From Falsochrobactrum shanghaiense (GTDB lineage Bacteria > Pseudomonadota > Alphaproteobacteria > Rhizobiales > Rhizobiaceae), in NCBI RefSeq assembly GCF_003149535.1, contig NZ_QGDB01000001.1, forward strand, positions 1 through 64,000: DNA of 64,000 nucleotides, given 5' to 3'. The position numbers were made by a program, and so were the translations under genes. Shown in pieces: positions 37,481 to 46,038 of this stretch. Under the pieces are notes generated by a model. That model was not told the DNA's origin and ran no database searches. It was given only the letters and a program-made list of their open reading frames with translations. The first letter of the stretch is position 1. Every line of letters begins with the position of its first letter.

Positions 37481-37913
37481 TTCTCCTGTCTATACGTGCC
37501 AGCACCTGCCGCAATTCGCTCAGGCTCACGACCGCCCCGCGCTCGCCTTCATCAGAAGAAGAGCCGGTTTCGGATGCCAGTTCACCAACCGTCTTGACGG
37601 CCCGCGCCAGCGCCATCAGCGCTTCCGCCTTGCTTTTATCGGGCAATTCCTCGCCCTCGATCAGCTTGCGCAGTTCCGCCTGTAACCGTTGCAGTGCATA
37701 TTCCGTCGCGGAAGGCATATTGCGGCTGTCCGTCTCAAGCTGGAGACGCCGGATGCGGTCGCGATAGCCTTTCTCGGAAAGCCCCAGCACTTCAGCGATC
37801 TGCGCAGCCTCGATGGCGTGTTTCATTTGCAGGCGAAAAGCCAGCCTGACCCGCGCCTCGCGGCGCTCGTCTCCCTTAGCTGTTTTCAAAAGTAATTCCC
37901 AAAGGCCCCTCAT
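37377..37913 (-). CDS. GTA gp1-like small terminase protein
   Basis: 178 residues, helical, with a helix-turn-helix-like part (IEAAQIAEVLGLSEKGYRDRIRRL) and a C-terminal coiled coil (LSELRQVLARIDRRIEELAQRRA). It is first in the cluster and precedes the large subunit, the place of gp1, which is now seen as the small terminase in RcGTA. Its ATG is the last triplet of a perfect 18-bp hairpin, so no free ribosome-binding site is visible; a later start at MKHAIEAAQ (about residue 30) should be considered. Confidence 0.75.
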   Translation of the reverse strand: MRGLWELLLKTAKGDERREARVRLAFRLQMKHAIEAAQIAEVLGLSEKGYRDRIRRLQLETDSRNMPSATEYALQRLQAELRKLIEGEELPDKSKAEALMALARAVKTVGELASETGSSSDEGERGAVVSLSELRQVLARIDRRIEELAQRRAREILGGGLDAKTDISGGKRMADKGA

Positions 37914-37953
37914 GCAAAACCCCGAAAGGCGGGGGGCCTTTCGGGGTTTTGCA
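37913..37953. terminator. Perfect hairpin at the gp1 start codon
   Basis: Stem of 18 bp (37913-37930 with 37936-37953) and a loop of five bases. Both strands give a GC-rich stem edge followed by TTTTGC, the look of a two-way intrinsic terminator. It lies in the 5' leader of the GTA cluster and its last pairs include the T of the gp1 ATG, so it could stop transcription before gp1, hide the gp1 start, or end a small RNA made from the promoter at 38019-38047. Confidence 0.75.
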
Positions 37954-38013
37954 GTGCCGATAGCAGCCGGGGGTCAACGCTGCTTCGGCCTCAGCCGCAA
38001 TTTCTCGACTGTG
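37914..38013 (-). ncRNA. Candidate small RNA or attenuated leader of the GTA cluster
   Basis: A putative transcript of about 100 nt between the promoter-like pair at 38019-38047 and the strong hairpin at 37913-37953. It also has an internal inverted repeat, AGCAGC with GCTGCT, around a CCCCC-containing loop. No long ORF is inside. It does not match a small RNA family I can recognise. It may be a stand-alone sRNA or the regulated leader of the GTA transcript. Confidence 0.4.
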
Positions 38014-38018
38014 CCTTA

Positions 38019-38047
38019 TAGTTATCAAAGGACCGTTACGCAGTCAA
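38019..38047 (-). promoter_or_regulatory. Promoter-like pair upstream of the GTA cluster
   Basis: On the minus strand TTGACT (complement of 38042-38047) is followed after 17 nt by TAACTA (complement of 38019-38024), a good sigma-70 spacing. The predicted RNA start would be near 38012. It points toward gp1. Confidence 0.45.
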
Positions 38048-38197
38048 GGACTATTTTCCTATTAATTGATTTTCTTCCCATGCCTCATTTGCAATATCCG
38101 TTTACCAATTAAGATGAGTTATGGCTTACTAATCTGTTATGATTGACGGGTACGTTTTGTCCGTCTCCACATTCAGAGGGTGCCGAAGTCATCGTTC

Positions 38198-40357
38198 ATG
38201 CGTAAAGCGGCTGATAAAGATCCAGATGAGAACAAGCGCAGGCCCTTCCGGGTTTCGCGTCTGATCGGTCTTGATGCATGGATCGATTCGGCGCTCTATA
38301 ATCTGCGCTTCAGCTTGCGTGAAGGATGGGAAAACATCACCATCCTTTCCAATCGCCTGCGCGTCAAAGGCTTCCGGCGTTTCGTTGTCGAGGTTCTCGA
38401 CGAGGGTTTCACACTGGGCGTCATCGGCGCGGTCCTGATGCTGGCATTAGCCCTTCCCGCTTTCGAGGAAACCAAGAAAGACTGGCGCTCGCAGGATGAT
38501 TATGCGGTGACGTTCCTTGATCGCTATGGCAACGAGATCGGCCAGCGCGGCATCCTGCACCGGCAGGCCGTGCCCATCGACGAATTGCCCGATCATGTCA
38601 TCAAGTCGGTTCTGGGCACCGAAGACCGCCGCTTTTTCGAGCATTACGGCATCGACTTCTGGGGGTTGAGCCGCGCGCTCAACCAGAATCTGCGCGCCAA
38701 TGGCGTCGTGCAGGGCGGCTCCACGATTACGCAGCAGCTGGCCAAGAACCTGTTTTTGTCCAATGAGCGCACCATCGAGCGCAAGATCAAGGAAGCCTTC
38801 CTTGCCCTTTGGCTCGAAAGCAATCTGAGCAAGAAGGAAATCCTGCAGCTTTATCTCGACCGCGCCTATATGGGCGGCGGCACGTTCGGGATTGCTGCGG
38901 CATCGGAATTTTATTTCGGCAAGAGCGTCAAGGATGTCTCGCTCGCGGAAGCCGCCATGCTGGCAGGGCTTTTCAAGGCACCGGCGAAATTCGCGCCCCA
39001 TGTCAATCTGCCGGCGGCGCGCGCCCGCGCCAATGTCGTATTGTCCAACATGGTCGAAAGCGGCTTCATGAGCGACGGGCAGGTCGCCGTCGCCCGCCGC
39101 AACCCGGCCAGCATCATCGACCGGGCCAAGAACGAAAGCCCGGATTATTTCCTCGACTGGGCCTTTGAGGAAGTCAAACGCATCGCGGGAGCAATTCCGC
39201 AGCATACATTGATCGTGCGCACGACGCTCGACCGCAACCTGCAGAAAGCCGCCGAAGAATCGCTTGAATTTCACCTTCGCCAATATGGCGCGGACTATGA
39301 CGTCTCGCAGGCGGCAACCGTCGTGCTGGCCAATGACGGCTCCGTGCGCGCGCTTGTCGGCGGGCGCGATTATGGCGAAAGCCAGTTCAACCGCGCGACC
39401 AGCGCCTTGCGGCAGTCCGGATCGTCGTTCAAACCTTATGTTTTTGCAGCGGCGATGGAAAAAGGGCTGACGCCGTCCACGGTTGTTTCCGATGCGCCAA
39501 TCAGCTGGGGCAACTGGTCGCCGCGCAATTATGGCCGCAGCTTTTCCGGCCGCGTCGATCTGGCGACAGCGCTGGTGCGTTCCCTCAACAGCGTGCCGGT
39601 GCGCCTTGCGCGCGATTATCTCACCACCGCTCCCATTGTCGCCCTGACAAAAGCCATGGGCATCGAATCACCCATTTCCTCGCACAAGACCATGGTGCTC
39701 GGCACTTCCGAAATGACGGTCATGGATCAGGCAACGGGCTTCAATGTCTTTCCCAGCGGCGGCATGGCGGGCACACGACACGCCTTCACGCAGATCATGT
39801 CATCGGACGGCAGGGTTCTCTGGGATTATCGCCGCGATGCGCCAAAACCCCACCGCGCCTTATCGGAAAAAGCCGCATATGAAATGAATTCCATGCTGGT
39901 GCAGGTGCCCGAACGCGGCACGGCAAGACGCGCGGCACTTCCCATGACGCGCGTTGGCGGCAAAACCGGAACGACGCAGAATTATCGCGATGCATGGTTT
40001 GTCGGATTTACCGGCAACTTCACCGCCGCCGTCTGGTTCGGCAATGACAATTTCACGCCGATGAACAAGCTGACGGGCGGCGTTCTTCCCGCGATGGCAT
40101 GGCAGCGCATGATGAATTATGCCCATCAGAATATCGTACTCAAACCCATACCGGGGATCGAGCCGCCCTTCCCGCCGCAGCCCAAGACCGCGGAACCCAA
40201 GGTCGCCGCAACCGGCCAGCCCGATGAAATGATGGCAGCGCCCCCGCGCGTGCTTTCGCCTGCGGCCACGCAGGCGCTGCGCGAATTGCATGAACGGCTG
40301 CAAAATGCCCCGGCCGTGCCCGCCCTTGCCGGGCGCGCGAAAGTATCAGTCCTTTGA
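38198..40357 (+). CDS. Penicillin-binding protein 1A family, bifunctional
   Basis: A 719-residue class A PBP that polymerises and cross-links peptidoglycan. A cytoplasmic N-terminus of ~65 residues and one helix (about 73-92) precede a GT51 glycosyltransferase domain (GTEDRRFFEHYGIDFWGLSRA, GGSTITQQLAKNLFL) and a transpeptidase domain with Ser409 in SSFK, the SLN motif (VRSLNSVPV) and KTG (GGKTGTTQNYRDAWF). The start ATG at 38198 is preferred over a GTG at 38180 that touches its would-be ribosome-binding site; this is uncertain. Divergent from the GTA cluster. Confidence 0.93.
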   Translation: MRKAADKDPDENKRRPFRVSRLIGLDAWIDSALYNLRFSLREGWENITILSNRLRVKGFRRFVVEVLDEGFTLGVIGAVLMLALALPAFEETKKDWRSQDDYAVTFLDRYGNEIGQRGILHRQAVPIDELPDHVIKSVLGTEDRRFFEHYGIDFWGLSRALNQNLRANGVVQGGSTITQQLAKNLFLSNERTIERKIKEAFLALWLESNLSKKEILQLYLDRAYMGGGTFGIAAASEFYFGKSVKDVSLAEAAMLAGLFKAPAKFAPHVNLPAARARANVVLSNMVESGFMSDGQVAVARRNPASIIDRAKNESPDYFLDWAFEEVKRIAGAIPQHTLIVRTTLDRNLQKAAEESLEFHLRQYGADYDVSQAATVVLANDGSVRALVGGRDYGESQFNRATSALRQSGSSFKPYVFAAAMEKGLTPSTVVSDAPISWGNWSPRNYGRSFSGRVDLATALVRSLNSVPVRLARDYLTTAPIVALTKAMGIESPISSHKTMVLGTSEMTVMDQATGFNVFPSGGMAGTRHAFTQIMSSDGRVLWDYRRDAPKPHRALSEKAAYEMNSMLVQVPERGTARRAALPMTRVGGKTGTTQNYRDAWFVGFTGNFTAAVWFGNDNFTPMNKLTGGVLPAMAWQRMMNYAHQNIVLKPIPGIEPPFPPQPKTAEPKVAATGQPDEMMAAPPRVLSPAATQALRELHERLQNAPAVPALAGRAKVSVL

Positions 40358-40364
40358 GTGCGCG

Positions 40365-40964
40365 ATGCTAGAGACGATATTCAAGGTTCTGGCCGTCCTG
40401 GCGATTGCACTGGGCGGCGGCATATGGGTCACCGATTATGCGCTTGAGCATTTCGATGGCTTTGGCGAATTGCAGATCGGAAGCTGGAGCGCCTTTCCCG
40501 CTTCCGGCACCATCGAGGCCGATCCCTATTCCAAGGCGCAGGCCGCGCGCAAGGCGTCGCTGGCGCTGGGCGCTGCCGAGGCCCTCGCCTTTCATGCGCG
40601 GCGCGACGATAATGGCCGCGAATTGCAGCGCGGCTGCACCTATCGGTTAAGCGGCTTTACCCCGCCTGCGCGTTTCTGGACGCTTTATCCCGCCAGTCCC
40701 GATCTGCGGCCCATTACGCCCGGAACGGGCTTGCAGCCAGCGCTGCATTCGCGCGAGATGCTTTACAATGAGGACGGGAGCGTTTCGATCACGATCGGGC
40801 CGGAAGCCAGCCCCGATAACTGGCTCGCTGTCGGCGGCGGTGGGGCTTTCGTCCTCGTCATGACCCTTTACGACACGCCTGCGGCCAGTTCCTCCGGCCT
40901 TGTCGATCTCCTCATGCCGCGTCTTCTGCCCATTCCCGGACAGGGAGGCCGATGCCGTGACTAG
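40365..40964 (+). CDS. DUF1214 domain protein
   Basis: 199 residues with an N-terminal signal anchor (MLETIFKVLAVLAIALGGG) and a DUF1214 domain (RGCTYRLSGFTPPARFWTL, SREMLYNEDGSVSITIGPEA, NWLAVGGGGAFVLVMTLYDT). Probably periplasmic. In other bacteria DUF1254 and DUF1214 are joined in one longer protein; here they are split over two genes that overlap by 8 nt. Starts 8 nt after the PBP gene, so an envelope role is plausible. Function unknown. Confidence 0.82.
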   Translation: MLETIFKVLAVLAIALGGGIWVTDYALEHFDGFGELQIGSWSAFPASGTIEADPYSKAQAARKASLALGAAEALAFHARRDDNGRELQRGCTYRLSGFTPPARFWTLYPASPDLRPITPGTGLQPALHSREMLYNEDGSVSITIGPEASPDNWLAVGGGGAFVLVMTLYDTPAASSSGLVDLLMPRLLPIPGQGGRCRD

Positions 40965-41499
40965 GCTGCTGCATCTCATCCTGTTAGGGCTTATCGGCGC
41001 AGTGATCGTGCATATCGCGATCTTGCTGCTGGTGCCGCGCTATTCCGACAAGAACGCATGGTCGCATATAGAGACGCTGGGGGATGCCTATCGGTTCTAC
41101 ACGCTCGACCAGAAATCCGGCGTGCTCAGCAACCCGGACCCGCTGATGCGGCAGGCCGTGTGCCGCTTCGATCTGGCGGACGGGCCGGTGCAGATTGCCA
41201 CCAGGGGCGCTCCGCCCTTCTGGTCGCTTTCGGTCTATGCGCCCAATGGCGACAATCTTTACAGCCTCAATGACAATGTATCGACCGAACAGGCGCTCGA
41301 TCTCATTATCGCCGATTCGGTCGGGATGGCCGGCCTGCGTGCCGAGGGGCGGCAAAATGACAGCCGCACCATTCTGGTCGAACAAGGTATCGGCGAAGGA
41401 GCGATCATCCTGCGCGCCTTCGTTCCCGATTCAAGCTGGCAGATCGAGGTACAGCGCTTCTTCGATGAAGCCCATTGCGCCCTGTATGAGGCCGGTTGA
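40957..41499 (+). CDS. DUF1254-like membrane-anchored protein
   Basis: 180 residues from a GTG with AGGGAGG 8 nt upstream. N-terminal helix (LLHLILLGLIGAVIVHIAILLL), then a periplasmic domain of the DUF1254 type (DAYRFYTLDQKSGVLSNPDPL, PPFWSLSVYAPNGDNLYSLND, IILRAFVPD). Partner of the preceding DUF1214 gene, overlapping it by 8 nt. Function unknown. Confidence 0.78.
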   Translation: MTRLLHLILLGLIGAVIVHIAILLLVPRYSDKNAWSHIETLGDAYRFYTLDQKSGVLSNPDPLMRQAVCRFDLADGPVQIATRGAPPFWSLSVYAPNGDNLYSLNDNVSTEQALDLIIADSVGMAGLRAEGRQNDSRTILVEQGIGEGAIILRAFVPDSSWQIEVQRFFDEAHCALYEAG

Positions 41500-41636
41500 A
41501 CGCTCTTCAGGCCTGATTGGAGATGCGCTCTGCCTCACGGTTAATGAGTTGCTAAGTCTTGGCGTCTATCATGGCGGGCGACGGCGTTCGGCAGGCCGTG
41601 TAACTGTACTGATTGAGAGCCTACCGGGGTAGTTGC

Positions 41637-42620
41637 GTGACAAATGACCAGTTCCGCGTTCTGGAAGAGATTTCAGGGAATCGGCGCCCATCGCTCCCGG
41701 ATGATAGCGGGGGCAAGGCGGACGAGCTTCTGGTGGCGGCGATAGCCGCCTTTGCAGCCATTACCCGCCCCGGACGCCAGGATGTCCAACAATTTGAAGA
41801 CCTCGCCCTGCCGCTCTTGCAAAATGCGAGCGCACGCGGCAAGCGGCGCGCGGCCAACGCGCTCGCACCGCTGGATCATGCGCCGCGTTCCCTTGTTCTG
41901 GCGCTTGCCAATGAGCCGGTGGAGATTTCCGCTCCCCTGCTGCTGCGCTCGCCCCTGCTGCGCCCCGCAGACCTGATCGATATGATCAGCAGGAACGGCC
42001 TTGACCATGCACGCGCCATCGCACGTCGGCAATCCGCCGATCCGCTGCTCAAGGACGTGCTGCGCAGTTTCAGCGATGCGGCCATCAATCGCCTGCTCAA
42101 GCTTCAGGAAAATCTGGAAACCGAACAATTCGAGCCGCCCGCCACAGCCCACCCCGCCCCATCCGATGAAACCGGTTCGGGGCAAATGGCATTGTCGTTG
42201 CGGCAGCCATTCTTGAGTTCGGGGGCCATCACGGGAGCCAGTCATCTCATCAATACGGCCTTGCTGATCGATGACCAGATTTTCCGCACGGCACTTGCCG
42301 ACGCACTTGATCTGTCGTTTGAGCGCGCCGATGCGATCATCGGGCAATGGCCCGATTCCTATCTGCCGATCGCGCTGCGCGCCCTCGGTCTATCCGCGTC
42401 GGAATGCTATCTCATCATGACGTCGGTTCTGGGACCGATCGATGCCGACCGCGATAATCTGCGCGAATTCGTGCATATTTATCGCTCCATCGACCATGAC
42501 AAGGCCGCAGCGCTGGTGAGGCGCTGGCGCGCCGACGATATGTCGAAACTGCTGCGCAGCAAGCTGCGGGAGATGGTGCAGGCACAGGACGGCGCGAAGG
42601 TCGAAAAAGCCGCCAATTGA
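41637..42620 (+). CDS. DUF2336 domain protein
   Basis: 327 residues, no signal or membrane segment, helical-repeat character (EDLALPLLQNASARGKRRAANALA, APRSLVLALANEPVEISAPLLLRSPLL), the DUF2336 pattern common in alphaproteobacteria. Starts at GTG with GGGG upstream; the longer frame to 41613 lacks a site. Convergent with the DUF1491 gene. Function unknown. Confidence 0.82.
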   Translation: MTNDQFRVLEEISGNRRPSLPDDSGGKADELLVAAIAAFAAITRPGRQDVQQFEDLALPLLQNASARGKRRAANALAPLDHAPRSLVLALANEPVEISAPLLLRSPLLRPADLIDMISRNGLDHARAIARRQSADPLLKDVLRSFSDAAINRLLKLQENLETEQFEPPATAHPAPSDETGSGQMALSLRQPFLSSGAITGASHLINTALLIDDQIFRTALADALDLSFERADAIIGQWPDSYLPIALRALGLSASECYLIMTSVLGPIDADRDNLREFVHIYRSIDHDKAAALVRRWRADDMSKLLRSKLREMVQAQDGAKVEKAAN

Positions 42621-42638
42621 GACGGTTCCGGCACGCGC

Positions 42639-42998
42639 TCATCGCGATAGGCCGTCATCCGGCATCACGCGGAACAGCTTCGACGCATCGGCAATATCCT
42701 CAATTTCGATCAGCCATAAATCCGGATCGAAGCGCAATTCGCGCTCCATGCGCGCGGCGGCTTTCTCATCATCGCAATCGTGCAGAACGCATGCAAACAG
42801 GCGTTCGCCGTCATTCTGGCTGTCATAAGATGTTTGCGGCGCGGGCGCATAAAGATCGCATGAGCCCAAGCGCGAAGTGGTCTTTATGAAGATCGCCCCG
42901 GCCTCTTTGGCGCCGCGCCGGGCGAGATAGGCGAAACCGCCCTCGCCCTGCACCTTGCGGATCAATGCGGAAACCCAGAAATCCGAAGTCAGGCGCAT
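42639..42998 (-). CDS. DUF1491 family protein
   Basis: 119 residues; the alphaproteobacterial DUF1491 pattern is clear (RLTSDFWVSALIRKVQGEGGFAYLARRGAKEAGAIFIK, DPDLWLIEIED). Cytoplasmic, function unknown. It starts 13 nt after the end of the peptidoglycan-binding gene, likely the same transcript. Confidence 0.88.
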   Translation of the reverse strand: MRLTSDFWVSALIRKVQGEGGFAYLARRGAKEAGAIFIKTTSRLGSCDLYAPAPQTSYDSQNDGERLFACVLHDCDDEKAAARMERELRFDPDLWLIEIEDIADASKLFRVMPDDGLSR

Positions 42999-43011
42999 GA
43001 TATGTTCCGCA

Positions 43012-44028
43012 TCAACTGATCAGGCCGATTTCACGCATCTTGCCAATCAGCGTGGTATCGATTGCGCCCGTGGCGGGCAGGCCGAAAAGTTTCTGGAATT
43101 CACGCACGGCTTCCTGCGTGGATTTGCCCGGAACGCCGTCCACGCTGACCCTGTCATTGCCAAAAGCCTTCAACCCGGCCTGTACGCGGACAATATCCTG
43201 CGAGGAGATTTTATCCTGTGACGGGATCGCCGCCTGTTGCTGCGCGGGCGCAGGCGCTGCCGGGGCCGGAACCTGCCTGCGCACCGAAACCGGCTGGGGT
43301 TGCGGACGCGGAACCGGAACAGCCGCTTCGATGGTCTTCGCCACGTCATCCTGCCGCAAAGCGGATGGTCGGGCCGCATCATTTGCGGCGGGGGCTGCGG
43401 CACCGTTCTGCTTTACGCCAAGCTTTGCCTGAAGCCCCTGCCAGCGTTCCACTGCTTTACGGGTCTGCGGGCCGGAGAAGCCATCGACCTCTCCCTTGTA
43501 GATGCCCAGCGCCAGAAGACGCTGCTGCAATCGTGCGACCTCCAGATCGGCATTAGGGGCAAGGGCGGGAAGCATCTCGTCGACGACATCCGCAAGTTGC
43601 AGCCTGTCGGGCGAGAGTTCAGCCGCCTGCCCTGCCTGCGGCGCGGGGGTCTCGTCCTGCAATATGGCCGCAACCGTATCGGCTGATTGCGCCGGGCTTT
43701 CCGCGCTCCGTCCGGCTGCCATCGTCCCCGGCAATGTGGGACGCGGCAGCGCCTTGAATGAAAAATTGCTTCGGGTCTGGAAAAAAACCGTGTCGTGAGC
43801 CTGCGGCTGATACCATAAGGCATTGGCCGAAACGAAGCCCATCACGACTGCGAATGCTGTCGCGCCGCCGGTCAGGACCGGGTTACGCACGATGACATTT
43901 CCAGCGACTATCGCAAGCGCCGAGGCCGAATTGAAAAAAAGCTGAACCAGACGACGCCCGAGGCTAGGCCGTTTTGCGGGTTTGCGCATGGCCCTCTTTC
44001 CGGTTTTCGTCTTTCTGCCGTTCGTCAT
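43012..44028 (-). CDS. Membrane-anchored protein with two peptidoglycan-binding domains
   Basis: 338 residues: basic N-terminus, hydrophobic stretch (about 38-70, possibly two short helices), then two PG_binding_1 modules (about 165-205, LGIYKGEVDGFSGPQTRKAVERWQ; and 278-335, VSVDGVPGKSTQEAVREFQKLFG) joined by a Pro/Ala/Gln-rich linker. It probably binds the cell wall from the inner membrane. Two starts have good sites (ATG at 44028 with GGGAG; ATG at 43989 with GAGGG); the longer one overlaps the kinase gene by 65 nt. Confidence 0.85.
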   Translation of the reverse strand: MTNGRKTKTGKRAMRKPAKRPSLGRRLVQLFFNSASALAIVAGNVIVRNPVLTGGATAFAVVMGFVSANALWYQPQAHDTVFFQTRSNFSFKALPRPTLPGTMAAGRSAESPAQSADTVAAILQDETPAPQAGQAAELSPDRLQLADVVDEMLPALAPNADLEVARLQQRLLALGIYKGEVDGFSGPQTRKAVERWQGLQAKLGVKQNGAAAPAANDAARPSALRQDDVAKTIEAAVPVPRPQPQPVSVRRQVPAPAAPAPAQQQAAIPSQDKISSQDIVRVQAGLKAFGNDRVSVDGVPGKSTQEAVREFQKLFGLPATGAIDTTLIGKMREIGLIS

Positions 44029-45757
44029 GCCGTTCTCCCTGGTGACGGTGCATATCGATCACCGTGCCAAGCTGCCGATCACTCTCTCCCAGAGGATCAG
44101 ATTGCGGTTGGATCAGATTTTGCGGACCGGCGACGGGAAGATGAATGATGACAACCGTCCCTTCGCCCACGCTGCTTTTGAGCTTCATTGTTCCCTGATG
44201 CAGTTCCACCAGCCCCTTGACCACCGACAGGCCAAGGCCGCTGCCTTCCTGCGCGCGCGTATAGCTGTTGTCTGCACGCATGAAAGGCGTTCCGATGCGC
44301 TGCATATCTTCAGGCGCAATACCGATGCCTGTATCCGACACGGTGATTTCGAGCATGGCGCGGCCATCCGCCACAACCCGCGCCGCGTCAATCGTCACGC
44401 AGCCGCCACGCTCAGTAAATTTGACCGCATTCGCCGCGAGATTAAGCAAGATCTGCTGGAGCGCACGGCGATCGGCCACCACCTCGCCGATAGCCGCATT
44501 GACGCGGTGACAGAAGGCGATGCCCTTCTTCTCCGCCTGCGGCAAGATGATGGAAGCACACATATCCGCCGCTTCGCGAAATGCAAAACTGCCCGGTTCG
44601 ATGCGGTAGCTGCCTTGTTCGAGCCGCGAATTATCGAGCACCGAATTGACCAGTTCGAGCAGATAATGCCCCGACTGGTGAATAAGCCCGGCATATTCAC
44701 GCTGCTTTTCATTTTCGAGGCCGCAATGCCTGCCCTGGGAAAATTCATGGGACAGCATATCGGAAAAACCGATGATCGAATTTAACGGCGTGCGCAATTC
44801 ATGGCTGACGGTTGCCAGAAGCCGGTTTTTTCCAATTCGTTCCGCTTCCAGCTGAGCTTTCAGCGCGTCGATTTGTTCGATGAGTTCCTGTTCGCCTGCC
44901 AGCGAGCGTCCGGCCAGCACGATGTCGTCACCGGCACAGAACCCCTCCATCCGGTAGCTGCGGAAAACAGGACTGCCTTTTTCCATGGAGCGCAGCCGAA
45001 TATCCGCCGGACGCGCGGCCTTGCCGCAGCGAAGATCGGCCAGCAGCGAGAGATATTGCACCCGGTCCGCCACATGCACGCGGTCGATAAAGGCCGCGCC
45101 TTCAAGCATTCTGGCCTCGACGCCCAGCAATCTGGCTGTCCCTTCATCGACATCGCGCATGACGCCTTCACGGTCCATGGCGATTCGAATATCCCCATGC
45201 CCGGGCATAAGACTGGCAACCGGCCGTGCTGCGGGCAAAGGCGCGCTGCTTCTGTTAAAACTGCGGGCAATGAGGCTTGCGGTATAAAGCAGCAGAACCG
45301 CGACGGATGCGAGCGAACCGCTGGCCACCGCATTGCCGCCTGAGATTGTAAACGAGGTCAGGATCAGCGCCGATAGAGCCACGCCTGCCCAGACGGCTGA
45401 TGGTCTGCGGCTTGCAAACCAGACTTCCAGCGGCAATGCCGCCGCCATCAGCCACAGCGCGGCATTGTCACCGGCAAAAAGCCCGACAGCGCAAAGGCCT
45501 GCGCCATAAAGCACAAGATTGAGCGCGGCCAGAAAAGGCGCAGGCAGGCCCATGAGGCCAAGCGCGCTCAAAACCATCGCCATTCCGGCAAGGCTTGCGA
45601 CAAGCACCGCCAGTTCGGCAAAGCCCGCACCGAAGCCCGATGCGAGAACCGCAGCCAGTAACAGGACGGGCATGAGGACGGAACTGGCGTGAAAACGCGC
45701 AAAAGCCTGCGCAAGCGCGCTGCGGATTTCGGCTGTCTTCAAAAAAATGGCTTTCAA
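43964..45757 (-). CDS. divJ: DivJ-like sensor histidine kinase
   Basis: About 597 residues. A hydrophobic N-terminal half with five to six helices (about 28-175), a PAS-like region (about 195-300), a coiled coil, a DHp with His319 in [20 protein letters not shown] and a HATPase with GSGLGLSVVKG. Polytopic N-terminus plus this DHp is the build of DivJ, the DivK kinase. From memory S. meliloti divJ sits beside mucR; here mucR is 5 kb away with a few genes between, which supports the call. The start is uncertain: a TTG at 45757 is proposed, and the frame is open to 45946 without family-like sequence. Confidence 0.65.
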   Translation of the reverse strand: MKAIFLKTAEIRSALAQAFARFHASSVLMPVLLLAAVLASGFGAGFAELAVLVASLAGMAMVLSALGLMGLPAPFLAALNLVLYGAGLCAVGLFAGDNAALWLMAAALPLEVWFASRRPSAVWAGVALSALILTSFTISGGNAVASGSLASVAVLLLYTASLIARSFNRSSAPLPAARPVASLMPGHGDIRIAMDREGVMRDVDEGTARLLGVEARMLEGAAFIDRVHVADRVQYLSLLADLRCGKAARPADIRLRSMEKGSPVFRSYRMEGFCAGDDIVLAGRSLAGEQELIEQIDALKAQLEAERIGKNRLLATVSHELRTPLNSIIGFSDMLSHEFSQGRHCGLENEKQREYAGLIHQSGHYLLELVNSVLDNSRLEQGSYRIEPGSFAFREAADMCASIILPQAEKKGIAFCHRVNAAIGEVVADRRALQQILLNLAANAVKFTERGGCVTIDAARVVADGRAMLEITVSDTGIGIAPEDMQRIGTPFMRADNSYTRAQEGSGLGLSVVKGLVELHQGTMKLKSSVGEGTVVIIHLPVAGPQNLIQPQSDPLGESDRQLGTVIDMHRHQGERHDERQKDENRKEGHAQTRKTA

Positions 45758-46038
45758 TGTGCCTGACTCACTTAACGATCTGCGGATTGCCGGAACTATC
45801 CGGCTTCCCTTGCACCAGATTGCAGGCGAGGCTTTAAAGAAACGATAAAATGCAGCGCATGAGCGCGCGAAGCGCCGCAATAAGCTGCTTTGGAGCACTG
45901 CTTCTGGCACTATGGTAAACAGAAGGTGGATGGGAAAGCGGCCCAAGGCTCCTTGAAGGCCGGTTACGGAATCTTTTCTAATTGAGCGCAGACTATCGAC
46001 GCCAATTAAATGAACATGGATACACGAACCGCACAGAT

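Noticed and set aside
23530-37913. An ordinary integrated prophage
   Set aside because: No integrase, repressor, replication, lysogeny or attachment-site repeats; the gene set and order are those of the RcGTA structural cluster.
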